A stretch of DNA of 64,000 nt from Clavelina lepadiformis. Lineage: Eukaryota > Chordata > Ascidiacea > Aplousobranchia > Clavelinidae. Below are positions 37,155 to 46,830 of this stretch, piece after piece. The DNA lies in contig NC_135240.1 in assembly GCF_947623445.1 (NCBI RefSeq), forward strand, positions 20,584,001-20,648,000, in the 5' to 3' direction. A program made the position numbers and the translations under genes. Numbering within the stretch: position 1 is the stretch's first letter; the number at the start of each line of letters is the position of its first letter. The notes under the pieces are model-generated. The model was not told the DNA's origin and did no database searches. It worked only from the letters and a program-made list of their open reading frames with translations.

Positions 37155-37197
37155 GTACCTGTCCAGAAATATTGTCTTATGAAATTTTTAATCTAAT

Positions 37198-39783
37198 ATG
37201 TCTGGCAAGCGATTAGGTTGTTTATCATTTGTGACAGCATCTATTCCTCACAATGAATGTGGTAGCAATGGACTCCCATTAACACCCTATTCCATAAAAG
37301 TGCTTGGTCTGGCTCAAGAACTTATAGCTCTGAAGCATGAAAACCTCTGTGTGTATATAGACTTTTGTTGTGGCAAACATGATCGCATATTTGCAGTCAC
37401 AGAATACTATATTGATAGTATAGAATCTTTGATAAATAATCCACCAGCATTGCTTCAATCGGATTGGAACAAACTATGCTTTAAACTCACCTACAATATT
37501 TTATGTGGATTAAAATATTTGAATGACTTCGGTATCTTTCATCTTGGTTTAGAGCCACGAAACATTCTCCTAACTTCAAATAAGTTAGCTAAGCTTTCGA
37601 ACTATGGAATGCATCACATGACTGATGGAGGAAAACTAGTTTTGTTTCCACTTGGAAATAGCAAGTATTCTTCACCTGAGCAGATAATTAGCACGTTCTT
37701 TCCAGATGTTGGTCACAATGCTGTAAGCTCTAAATCAGATGTATGGTCTGTTGCCATTATTCTCTTGGAGTTAATTCACAAAAATTTATTGTGGAAAGAT
37801 GAACCTAATGCTGTAATCATTGCTAATGTACTGCAAATGTTCAAATTCACAAGCTCCTACAGCGTACTCCAACATTTTAGTGAAAATTTTAAAAATCCGG
37901 AGTTTCACATTTCTCCCTCAGAGGACTTCATGGGTTTAAGATTTGTGTTAGAAAATAGCCTTTCTCCAGAAATAAAACACAGATTGAAACCTGCAGATTT
38001 TATCAACCATAGCATATTTTCTCAGTTTTCTATTCCTGGAAACCAAGCCAATGGTATGCACAGTTTGAAATCCTACAGTGAAATAAATTATAATGCTGAT
38101 GTATCTCCAATTGAAGATTTAAACTGTAGTGAGCTATGGTATTTATGGAATTTAGCAGGAGGTGATATGATCTCAGACGTGATGAAATCTGTTACAACCA
38201 CATCTTCCATAACTAAAGCTCCTTTGCTGGTTTCATCAGTTGGTGATTTGAAGGGCTTGCAACCATCACCTGAAACACTGTTCGATACTAATGTAACTTT
38301 ACTTTCCTTGGAAACCTTGCAGAAAAGATTGACAATAAATTGTGATAACTTGAAGTTTTTCTATCCATTGTTGGAAGAGGAAGTTGGGGATGAAGTAGTA
38401 CATGAGGCATCAAAGCTACCACTGCTGATTAGAGAGAATGACTTTGGTTACCAGGTCTATCGCATTGCTCTTTTTAAGCGACTGCTTCTTGCTTATCCTT
38501 ATTTACGTGACCGACTCTGGAAAGAAGCAAGAGTTGACATTCCTCCATTTTGCAGAGGTAGAGTCTGGGCAGGTCTTTTGGATGTTATGGGAAATATTGA
38601 GGAGCAATACCTCAATTATGACAAAGAAACTCCAGTTCCAGCTGATAGGCAGATTGCTGTTGATGTTCCTCGTTGTCATCAATATAATTCTGTACTTTCA
38701 TCCCCAGTCGCTCACCAAAAGCTCAAACGTGTATTGAAGGCTTGGCTAATGGCTCATCCCAATTTGACATACTGGCAAGGATTGGATTCATTATGTGCTG
38801 TGTTTGTTCATCTCAACTTCAACGATGAACCCCTATCTTGGGCTTCTTTATCCAAGTTCATTGACAAATACTTGCATAAGTTTTTCTTAAAGGACAATTC
38901 AGATATCATTCAGGAATACCTGGCTGTGTTCTCCCACCTAATAGCTTTTCATGATCCTCTACTGGCTTGTCATTTAAATGAAATTAACTTTATTCCAGAT
39001 TTGTATGCAATCCCTTGGTTTCTAACAATGTTTGCCCATGTGTTCCCACTGCACAAAATAGTTCATTTATGGGATACTTTGCTTTTAGGAAATTCATCAT
39101 TTCCATTGTGCATTGGTGTTGCAATTTTGCAGCAACTGAGAAGTCAGCTTTTGCAAAGTGACTTCAATGAGTGTATTCTGCTATTTTCAGATCTGCCTGA
39201 AATAGACATCGATGGTGTTGTTCAGAAATCTATTCAGATATTTTGTCATACACCAAAAAGTTCTACTTTTCGTGTTCATGCCAGGAAGGATGTGAAAATG
39301 ACTCGTGAATCATATTCATATTACTCTGAAGATTATAATTGTATGCCCAAAAATGAACTTTCAATTACTGCCATACCTTTACAGGAACTAAAAAATGAAC
39401 TGTGCTGTCGAATATCAGGAGATGATTTAATACAGCTATGTGAGCTACAGGGAACCAATGATTCAAAAACTCCAGCAAAAAGTAACAAATCTGCTAAACC
39501 AAAAATTGCTGTAATTGATATTCGCCCAACTGATGAGTTTGCACGTGGTTCAATTCCATCAAGCTTCAGCTTCCCTATGCGTGGCAATAAATCATCTTCA
39601 AATTTTATTCAGACACTAAGTCAGCAGAAGTTCAAGGTGATTGTTGTTGTTGGCAGTCAATCTAATCATGAAGATAATAAGGGTTTTGCTACTGAGCTAT
39701 TAAAAGCTGGTTTAAAGGGTGTGTGTGTTCTTCATGGAGGGATAGATGTTTTAAAACCTGCTGGTATCCTTACAGTGCCATAA
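37198..39783 (+). CDS. TBCK: TBCK, pseudokinase + TBC (Rab-GAP-like) + rhodanese protein
   Basis: TBCK is linked to mTORC1 signalling, endolysosomal traffic and the FERRY mRNA-transport complex (family knowledge). 861 residues, human 893. N-terminal kinase-like domain about 1-285: the catalytic loop reads FHLGLEPRNILL instead of HRDLKPxN and DFG is replaced by SNYG, so it is a pseudokinase. TBC domain about 445-690: FCRGRVWAGL, DVPRCHQYN at the arginine-finger position, HPNLTYWQGLDSLCAVF with the glutamine finger, then IPDLYAIPWFLTMFAHVFPL and LWDTLLLGNSSFPLCIGVAI, nearly the vertebrate sequence. C-terminal rhodanese-like domain about 765-861 (KIAVIDIRPTDEFARGSIP); no obvious active-site Cys loop. 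The whole coding region is one uninterrupted frame, whereas vertebrate TBCK has over 20 coding exons. Confidence 0.97.
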   Translation: MSGKRLGCLSFVTASIPHNECGSNGLPLTPYSIKVLGLAQELIALKHENLCVYIDFCCGKHDRIFAVTEYYIDSIESLINNPPALLQSDWNKLCFKLTYNILCGLKYLNDFGIFHLGLEPRNILLTSNKLAKLSNYGMHHMTDGGKLVLFPLGNSKYSSPEQIISTFFPDVGHNAVSSKSDVWSVAIILLELIHKNLLWKDEPNAVIIANVLQMFKFTSSYSVLQHFSENFKNPEFHISPSEDFMGLRFVLENSLSPEIKHRLKPADFINHSIFSQFSIPGNQANGMHSLKSYSEINYNADVSPIEDLNCSELWYLWNLAGGDMISDVMKSVTTTSSITKAPLLVSSVGDLKGLQPSPETLFDTNVTLLSLETLQKRLTINCDNLKFFYPLLEEEVGDEVVHEASKLPLLIRENDFGYQVYRIALFKRLLLAYPYLRDRLWKEARVDIPPFCRGRVWAGLLDVMGNIEEQYLNYDKETPVPADRQIAVDVPRCHQYNSVLSSPVAHQKLKRVLKAWLMAHPNLTYWQGLDSLCAVFVHLNFNDEPLSWASLSKFIDKYLHKFFLKDNSDIIQEYLAVFSHLIAFHDPLLACHLNEINFIPDLYAIPWFLTMFAHVFPLHKIVHLWDTLLLGNSSFPLCIGVAILQQLRSQLLQSDFNECILLFSDLPEIDIDGVVQKSIQIFCHTPKSSTFRVHARKDVKMTRESYSYYSEDYNCMPKNELSITAIPLQELKNELCCRISGDDLIQLCELQGTNDSKTPAKSNKSAKPKIAVIDIRPTDEFARGSIPSSFSFPMRGNKSSSNFIQTLSQQKFKVIVVVGSQSNHEDNKGFATELLKAGLKGVCVLHGGIDVLKPAGILTVP

Positions 39784-39795
39784 AAACATTGCTGA

Positions 39796-39801
39796 AATAA
39801 A
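39796..39801 (+). terminator. Possible polyadenylation signal of TBCK
   Basis: AATAAA starts only 12 bp after the TBCK stop codon. If used, the 3' UTR would be very short, as in closely packed or polycistronic gene pairs. AT-rich sequence downstream may offer others. Confidence 0.35.
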
Positions 39802-40208
39802 TTTTTAGTATTAGCGCAATTTATGTGCATGTTGATGAACTTATGATTTGTAACATTGTGATTAAAGTAACAGAATGATATAACCTAGTTATATTGTCTT
39901 GTTAGTCACATGTCGTGCATTCTTCAGATGTGAAATTGTTTTGAAGTTATTTGCTGCTTGTATACACAGCAATATTTATTAATAGAAATTATTGATACTA
40001 TAAAAATCATTGCTTAATACAAGTAAAACCAAATATGATGCTTTATTTATAACCACTTCTTAACGAAATGTAGCACATCACAGAGAATGAACAGATATTA
40101 TTGTATGTTTAATTGTAAACATGCTTAAAATTATGATGTTATTCTTATCATTAAGTGTAGTTGGCAATAATTTTTTATAATATTTAAATATCATTTGCAA
40201 TATATATG

Positions 40209-40226
40209 TCAGCATTTTTTATGCAG
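40209..40226 (+). promoter_or_regulatory. 3' splice acceptor upstream of LACTB2 start
   Basis: TCAGCATTTTTTATGCAG ends 54 nt before the LACTB2 ATG and about 440 bp after the TBCK stop. It is a candidate cis- or trans-splice acceptor. Confidence 0.45.
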
Positions 40227-40280
40227 GTAGTAATGTGAGTGTGCAGAGCACTGTTAATTGAGAACCCTGCTTAACAAACG

Positions 40281-41135
40281 ATGTTGTCTACCATCCCCAA
40301 AGTGGAACAGCTAACCTGCAGGATAGTCAGAGTGCTAGGATGTAATCCGGGACCAATGACTTTACAAGGCACTAACACATACCTTGTTGGAACAGGACCT
40401 AAACGTATGCTCATTGACACTGGGAATCCTGATGTGCCTGAGTACATTGAAAACTTAAAAGAGTGTTTAAATGACAAAAATGTATCCATAGAAGCAGTTG
40501 TTTTGACTCACTGGCACCATGATCATGTGGGAGGTATCAAAGATCTGTTTAAAAACAAGCTTATAAGTCTAGATACACCCTTGTATAAATTCCCTCTTCG
40601 TATAGATGAGAAGCCAAATAACAACGAACTAAAATATTCCTATCTAAAAGACATGCAAGTACTTCAGACAGAAGGTGCAACAATGAAAGTAATTTTCAGT
40701 CCTGGACACACCAAAGATCACATAGCCTTGCTTATGGAGGAAGATAATGCCATATTCTCAGGAGATTGTGTCTTAGGTGAAGGAACAGCAGTTTTTGAGG
40801 ATCTGCATGATTACATGAAGTCTTTACAATTATTGGTTGACCTAAAGCCTGGTCGTGTTTACCCTGGACATGGAAAGGTTGTAAATGAACCTGTTGAGTT
40901 CATGCAGTACTATATAAAACACAGAAATGAAAGGGAAGAACAAATTGTTGCATGTTTGAAAGAGTGTCACCCTATTCCTGTCGAAAGCATGGAAATTGTA
41001 AAAAGGGTATACAAAGACGTACCGGTGGTACTTCACTTGCCTGCAAACACCAACGTTAATAATCACTTGAACAAGATGAAAAAGGAAGGCAGGGTGACTG
41101 AAGAAAATGGAAAGTGGATACTGTCTAAATTGTGA
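40281..41135 (+). CDS. LACTB2: LACTB2, metallo-beta-lactamase-fold endoribonuclease
   Basis: LACTB2 is a mitochondrial single-strand endoribonuclease of the metallo-beta-lactamase fold (family knowledge). 284 residues, human 288. The zinc-ligand motifs are all present in order: VLTHWHHDHVGG (HxHxDH, residue about 73-84), SPGHTKDHIALL, FSGDCVLGEGT and YPGHGKVV. The N-terminus has GCNPGPMTLQGTNTYLVG, typical of the family, and the C-terminal winged-helix-like part ends LNKMKKEGRVTEENGKW. No introns in the coding region. It follows TBCK on the same strand after 497 bp. Confidence 0.97.
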   Translation: MLSTIPKVEQLTCRIVRVLGCNPGPMTLQGTNTYLVGTGPKRMLIDTGNPDVPEYIENLKECLNDKNVSIEAVVLTHWHHDHVGGIKDLFKNKLISLDTPLYKFPLRIDEKPNNNELKYSYLKDMQVLQTEGATMKVIFSPGHTKDHIALLMEEDNAIFSGDCVLGEGTAVFEDLHDYMKSLQLLVDLKPGRVYPGHGKVVNEPVEFMQYYIKHRNEREEQIVACLKECHPIPVESMEIVKRVYKDVPVVLHLPANTNVNNHLNKMKKEGRVTEENGKWILSKL

Positions 41136-41750
41136 AGGCTTTGTCTACTAACTATAATTTAGCTATGCAATATATGTCACATATAACAGATGAGTCACAA
41201 TACGTAAATATCACTTATTTCGTATATCAATTTTGTAATCAGTTTAACACCACAAATACACTTTAAATTGATTGCATGCCATTCAATCATTCTTTGGTTA
41301 TCTACCTGCTATTAATTTTTCCTTATTTTACATACAGCAGAGTTGTTATGCTGTTTCATAAAGTTCTGTTTATAAGGTAATATCATCAATTATTTTATGT
41401 GGAAAACAAACTCGATACGTAACCAATTAAACAAATATATTTTGTATAGTGAACATGCCACCTTCTCATCGGCTTAACTTCGCTTTTTCAACTTATGATT
41501 TATTGGATTTGACTAATTGTGGTTTTAGTGGCCATGCCAGTCATTACCAGCAATTATAGACTTTTTGGCTTTGTCACTTTTTCCCATTCACGTGCTAGCA
41601 GCAACTGGCTTGATTTTTTGTCCCAACCACGCTTCAGACAAAAAATAAAATGGTAGAATGATTGATTGTACAAGAGCATCTTCAACGGTACTTCAATTTG
41701 ACAGGGCATTTTTGAAAATAGCTTTCTGACCCAAAAATTTGGATACCCCT
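41136..41750. other. LACTB2 3' flank
   Basis: AT-rich; an AATAAA near 41645 could serve polyadenylation, though it is 500 bp from the stop. No gene recognised. Confidence 0.4.
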
Positions 41751-41759
41751 TGCTTTACA

Positions 41760-42130
41760 TGAAATTTACCAAAAGCAAGTTGTCGTGGTGAAGCACCTAG
41801 AGTTGTCCTGTCAAAACTTGCGCACTGAACGAATCAAACGCCGCAGTATCTCTTATAGACATGCTGGTTGATTTTCTGGCCTTGTGGCAAGAACCCGCAG
41901 TGGACGATATCCCTCACATCGAAGAATGCAATCAACGTGAGTTGTGGCAGGGCAGCTCGTAGGTGCTTTACCACGACAATGCACCTGCCCACACTGCCCT
42001 GAGTATCCGAGACTTCCTCCCTACTCGACCAACCTGGCTCGATGTGATTTTTTTCCATTTCCCGTGGTCAAGCGGGCCATCAAGGGAACCCGTTTTAAGA
42101 ATGTGCATGGCATCGCTTTTGTGAGATGAA
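41760..42130 (+). mobile_element. Degenerate mariner transposase fragment
   Basis: Read across frames, the segment shows YHDNAPAHTA (the second catalytic Asp of mariner, about 41970-41999), then an LPPYSTNLARCDFFPFP-type stretch holding the third Asp and KGTRFKN. The parts are in different frames and the N-terminal DNA-binding region is absent, so it is a dead fragment. It abuts the transposon nest to its right. Confidence 0.75.
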
Positions 42131-42183
42131 TAGTCGCTTAATATTCAGCATAAAGCTATTTGATGAATAATAATTAATTAATC

Positions 42184-42323
42184 GGAGGTGGGCAGTCGGC
42201 ACCGGTAGGCTACTTTGCGAAAAATGTAGCGACGGTTTCGATGTTCGGTACTATTTTAAAAAACTAGTTCGGTAATTGGGTACTCAGTACTTTTTGTGTA
42301 AAAGATGTTGCTGCAAATACAAT
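42184..42323 (+). repeat. Left part of an older element interrupted by the MULE
   Basis: GGAGGTGGGCAGTCGGCACC at the left edge resembles, in inverted form, the sequence at about 45575-45600 (AGGTGGGTAGTACCGCGGCA when inverted). TTCGGTAC-type words follow on both sides. The Mutator-like element sits between them, so the two parts look like the halves of an older hAT-like element. I could not prove its target duplication. Confidence 0.45.
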
Positions 42324-42338
42324 GTTTGCCGCGGTGGT

Positions 42339-42821
42339 CGGACGATTCAACCCACGGACGATTCAACCCCGGACGATTCAACCCACGGACGATTCAACCC
42401 AGGACGATTCAACCCCGGACGATTCAACCCACGGACGATTCAACCCGCGGACGATTCAACCCGCGGACCATTCAACCCGCGGACCATTCAACCCACGGAC
42501 GATTCAACCCGCGGACGATTCAACCCACGGACCTTTCAACCCACGGACGATTCAACCCACGGACGATTCAACCCAGGACGATTCAACCCCGGACGATTCA
42601 ACCCACGGACCTTTCAACCCACGGACGATTCAATCCAGGACGATTCAACCCCGGACTATTCAACCCGCGGACGATTCAACCCACGGACGATTCAACCTCG
42701 GACGATTCAACTCCGGACGATTCAACCCGCGGACGATTCAACCCACGGACGATTCAACCCAGGACGATTCAACCCAGGACTATTCAACCCACGGACGATT
42801 CAACCCCAGACGATTCAACCC
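42339..42821 (+). repeat. Left minisatellite array of the MULE
   Basis: About 30 tandem units of GGACGATTCAACCC followed by AC, GC, C, A or nothing, so units are 14-16 bp. Variants include GGACCATTCAACCC, GGACCTTTCAACCC and GGACTATTCAACCC. The array is open in all three forward frames only because the units lack stops; I do not regard it as coding. Confidence 0.95.
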
Positions 42822-43476
42822 GTTTATAAAAACGTCTACGCAGTTCGTTATCAGGCACGGATGCCGCTTTTACCACTATACCAATACACATCTTGTGTTG
42901 AAATAAAAACAAGTTTATGTACCGTGTTGTAACTAGTAGGCCTGCTTAGCGAAAAATAAAGCCTACACGTCGATTAAAAGTCAAACCTTAGAAACAACTG
43001 TTTGTTGATTGGAATGAAGATTGCACGCCAAAAAAGTCTATATGGTCAATTTTTTTTAACCTGCTCAGAATGCTATCACAAACCGCAAACAATGTTGGAC
43101 ACACAAACATTGTACCGCAAACAATTCCAGTGCCCCAAATTAGAGGCCTACTTAGAACCAAAGCCACCAAGAGAGGGAAGGCCTTTCAGCGCGTCTGGTG
43201 ACGTCACGATGTGAAGGCATTGCATTTGAAACTGCAAGTTGTCAATCTTAATACGCAGAAACGAAAATAGTCAACACTAGAAAAGCGTTTCGTCAATTTT
43301 AAATGCAGTTTTAGATTAGAAAGTTGCTGTAGACAGTGTAGAGACTATCAGTATAGCGTTTTTCAGTTAGCAACATGCAAGATTTTTGATTTTAAAATGT
43401 AATAACAATCATAGCCGTTTGAGCTTTACAATACACAAGTTATTACTTCTCTAGGTGGCATTGGTAGATCTCTAAG

Positions 43477-44346
43477 TTGCCGACAATTTCTTTCATGTAT
43501 TATGTCACAATCGCAGACGGAACTTTCGACGTCGTTCCTGGCATCTTCTTCCAGCTGTACACAATTCACTGCAAGGTTGGACACAGTTATCGACCTATAG
43601 TTTACTTTCTCTTGCCCAACAAGTCTCAAGAAACGTATACAAAGATGTTGCAAGCCCTCAGGATTATACGTCCAATGGCACAGCCCTATAAAATTCTTTT
43701 GGATTTTGAAATCGCTGCTAGAAATGCATTTAGGTCTGAATATCCTTCAGCAACCGTTTCCGGTTGCTATTTTCATTTGGCTCAGTCCGTTTTAAGAAAA
43801 GTAAACGAACTCGGTCTGAAAACCAGGTATGAAACCGACGGCATCTTCCAAATGTTAGTGAAGTCGCTGTCTGCATTGTCTTTTGTTGCAGTCGCTGACC
43901 GGGAGAGTATTTTTGAACAACTTGCCAGCACATTTCCAGACGAGGTAGCCTGCAACGATCTTTTAGTTTACTTTGAAAGCAATTATATCCGTGGTCCAAG
44001 AACAGGACGCCATCAACGACAGGCTAGATTTCCCCCTTCGTTGTGGAATCATTACGACGACGCGGTACTTTGCGAGCCCAAAACAACAAATTGCACAGAA
44101 GGGTTTCACAATGCCCTCAAATCACTATTACTGTGTTCTCATCCGAACATTTGGTCATTTCTGGACGGTATAAAACGCGATATCGCGATACAAAGGCTCG
44201 GTGCTCAAAACGCAGCAGTTGTTAATTTGGACCAACCACGAAGCAAATACACGCACCTGGCTCACAGACTTTCGGCAAAGGTTTGCACTTATGCAAATGA
44301 GCCAGATAAATTGATGTATCTGCGTGCAATCGCTCATATGTGCTAA
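43477..44346 (+). pseudogene. MULE transposase domain, 5'-truncated
   Basis: The 289-residue frame shows the DDE transposase core of Mutator-like elements: IADGTFDVVPGIFFQLYTIH with the first Asp, VYFLLPNKSQETYTKMLQAL, ILLDFEIAARNAF with the second Asp, GCYFHLAQSVLRKV (the C..H motif), and CTEGFHNALKSLL with the catalytic Glu region. These are in the right order and spacing. Sequence before ADGTF, including any FLYWCH or other zinc-finger DNA-binding part, is missing or broken, and a long N-terminal part expected of full-length proteins is absent from 42822-43476. The frame itself has no stop inside the core, so decay is recent or partial. Confidence 0.85.
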
Positions 44347-44914
44347 TTAATTACCGTTTGTAGTACCCTTTTCAGCTTTGTGTTTTATACGTGCTGTGTT
44401 TGTGTTCAGGTTCATGTTCTTAAGCTTGCCTGTAAATAAAACAACTTTCTTTCTAATTAATCGATGTATAAACAGGTATCTATAAAAATATCTGTAATTT
44501 GTGTACATGCAAAAAAATAAATAACTTACACACATTTACGTACGTGAGTCGAAAGCTAACTAAATCATGCATTTTGTCTTTTCAAAAACTTCAAAAATGT
44601 TAACTTAATGCTAAAAGGAGAACATTTTATATACTAACCGATCTACAATGGTCAATACAAAAAATAATAGCAGGCGTAGACAGAAATATACGCAAAGTAC
44701 TGTATAGGGCAAAATAACAATATTCAAGGTTTTACTGGAAAGCAGAAAACAATAAGTGTTTTGATGTACAACCAATGCTAACAAGAAGTGGTAAAAGAAA
44801 AAAAAGGAAACACAAAAAGCTTTATATTAGCTTAGGCCTATATATTAGCTTTATTTAGCTTACATAATATTGGCTACAAAGTAACTTGGTGATAACCTAA
44901 GCCAATAGTACGTG

Positions 44915-45315
44915 AAAGGTCCGTGGGTTGAATCGTCCGCGGGTTGAATCGTCCGTGGGTTGAATCGTCCGTGGGTTGAATCGTCAGTGGGTTGAATCGT
45001 CCTGGGTTGAAAAGTCCTGGGTTGAATCGTCCGTGGGTTGAAAGGTCCGTGGGTTGAATCGTCCTGGGTTGAATCGTCCGGGGTTGAATCGTCCGTGGGT
45101 TGAATCGTCCGCGGGTTGAATCGTCCGCGGGTTGAATCGTCCGCGGGTTGAATCGTCCGTGGGTTGAATCGTCCGCGGGTTGAATGGTCCGCGGGTTGAA
45201 TCGTCCGCGGGTTGAATCGTCCGTGGGTTGAATCGTCCGGGGTTGAATGGTCCTGGGTTGAATCGTCCGTGGGTTGAATCGTCCGGGGTTGAATCGTCCG
45301 TGGGTTGAATCGACC
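44915..45315 (-). repeat. Right minisatellite array of the MULE (inverted)
   Basis: About 25 units of GGGTTGAATCGTCC, the reverse complement of the left array, with the same variants (GAATGGTCC, GAAAGGTCC) and the same unit-length changes. The outermost unit is GGGTTGAATCGACCTG then GAACC, which also ends the remnant at 11.74 kb. Confidence 0.95.
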
Positions 45316-45479
45316 TGGAACCGTTTGCCGCTATTAAAAGGTTACTCCACGTTAAAACATATGTGACGTTAATCGTTTGCAATTTTACTTGATATTTCCA
45401 TATTAAAAAAGATCAACAGTTGTTAAAATTAGTATTAAGAATAAAGTAACACGTATTTCTGAAAATATACTTGTTCAAA

Positions 45480-45600
45480 TTTTAAAATTATTACATGAAA
45501 AATACCGAGTGTCGGGACCGACTGAAATTTCTTAAAAAAAGTAATTCGGTACAGAGATTCAGTATTTTTTTCCAAAAGTGCCGCGGTACTACCCACCTAT
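45480..45600 (-). repeat. Right part of the older element interrupted by the MULE
   Basis: Contains GGTACTACCCACCTAT at its outer edge and TTCGGTAC words inside, mirror to 42184-42323. See that entry. Confidence 0.4.
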
Positions 45601-45869
45601 CTAAATAATGATATCCTACTGATGTCATGGTATCTATGTAAATGATGACATCTTAGATCCTACTGATGTGATATCCTACTGCGACAGGAAAATTTAACGT
45701 AATAACAAAATACTTTATTTTCATAGTTTTGTTATTGTGAAGTAAACAAAAAATTATAGCTGATGTCATTGTACTCAGCAGAAGTTAACGAAATCATCAC
45801 CGTATAGACTATAGATAAAGCCTGTAGCTTCTTCGCAGCACTCCTTGTATGCCCAAACCATTGCTAATA

Positions 45870-46830
45870 TCTGCCAAAACATCAAGTGGCCTATTACTGT
45901 TACGTTGGCGACATCCAACTTTATGTGGTAGTTATTGACTGTGACGTTGTCTGGAGGAAGTTAACATCTGTTGAGGCTTGCCACAACGAACTTAAGTCCT
46001 GGATGACTTATAATGCTCAAGTTGAACTCTGACAAGACCGCGCTTATAGAAGGGAAAACCTACTTATAGAATCCTGCTTTTCCATTCCAAGCGCTCGTCC
46101 AAACCAAAATTTTTATGATCACAAGATAGAGCTTTGCGAAACCTTATTCCGTCTCCATACATCAAGAGCCTCAGAGTTTTTCTTGCTTGCTCTTTATCTA
46201 TGTCCAAACGAGTTGAGAGCATTGCCAAATCTTGCTACCACCACATCAGAAACATTGGTAGAATTCGTCCTTGGTTATCGGCAAAATCCTGTGAGACCCT
46301 TGTTCCTTGTGAGACCCTGCGTTGGTATGTCGCTACTCAACTATTGCAACGCTCTACTGTGTAGCCTATTACATCATATGCTAAGACGATTGCAGCACGT
46401 CCAAAATTCTGCTGCACGGCTGATCTGTCGCTTGAAGAAGACCAATCACATTAAACCGGTCATGTCACTTTAAATTCCGAAGTATTGCCTTTTTAAAGCT
46501 TTGAGCGGCCTGGGGTCCAAATATCTCCGAAGACGTTTGTACCAGGGTCGACGTAGGGCCTACAAGATCTCTGTGGACCTAATCCAACAATTTTATGCAA
46601 ATTTCACCGTGTCGGACCAATGATACTATATAAAAAATGAATAATTAATTGGTCGGACCGTGTTGTATGGTCACAAAATATTTTCCGTAGCTGCTGTGGA
46701 AAGATCTGCCGCAGGCTGTCCGTGACGCAGAAAGCTTGAACACGTTCAAGAAACTATTGAAGTCACATTTCTTTCGTGCTCTAAATTTCCAGATCTGTTC
46801 ATATGTTATTGTTGATTGTTTTATTGTGAA
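45870..46830 (+). mobile_element. LINE 3' end (CR1/L2/Jockey-type), degenerate
   Basis: Frameshifted fragments read in the order of a non-LTR reverse transcriptase: a degenerate DIQLYV segment after the catalytic region and an ELKSWM stretch; then YCNALLCSLLHHMLRRLQHV and QNSAARLICRLKKTNHIKPV; then KALSGLGSKYL; and finally LWKDLPQAVRDAESLNTFKK, LLKSHFF. This matches the C-terminal third of CR1/L2-like ORF2. Stops and shifts make it inactive; the endonuclease and most of the polymerase are absent. Confidence 0.8.

Larger units (their letters stand above)
42333..45322 (+). mobile_element. Mutator-like element with minisatellite terminal inverted repeats
   Basis: A 2,990-bp unit bounded by a perfect 9-bp direct duplication, GTTTGCCGC (42324-42332 and 45323-45331), the size expected for Mutator-like elements. 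Both ends start GGT and pass into arrays of a 14-16-bp unit with core GGACGATTCAACCC, about 480 bp on the left and its inverse, about 400 bp, on the right. Between them lies a MULE transposase core (43477-44346) reading rightward. Structurally it resembles FB-NOF of Drosophila, a foldback element with tandem-repeat ends around a Mutator-type protein. The N-terminal part of the transposase is not visible, so the copy may be non-autonomous. Confidence 0.88.

Noticed and set aside
42339-42821. Possible CRISPR array
   Set aside because: No unique spacers; units are contiguous with 0-2-bp variation, and the sequence is animal nuclear DNA.
42276-42932. Three overlapping open frames of 174-218 codons through the left MULE array
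   Set aside because: The repeat unit has no stop in any forward frame, and its 14-16-bp length cycles through all frames. The proteins are permutations of one short motif.
44984-45382. Open frame through the right MULE array on the minus strand
   Set aside because: Same reason: the inverted minisatellite lacks stops.
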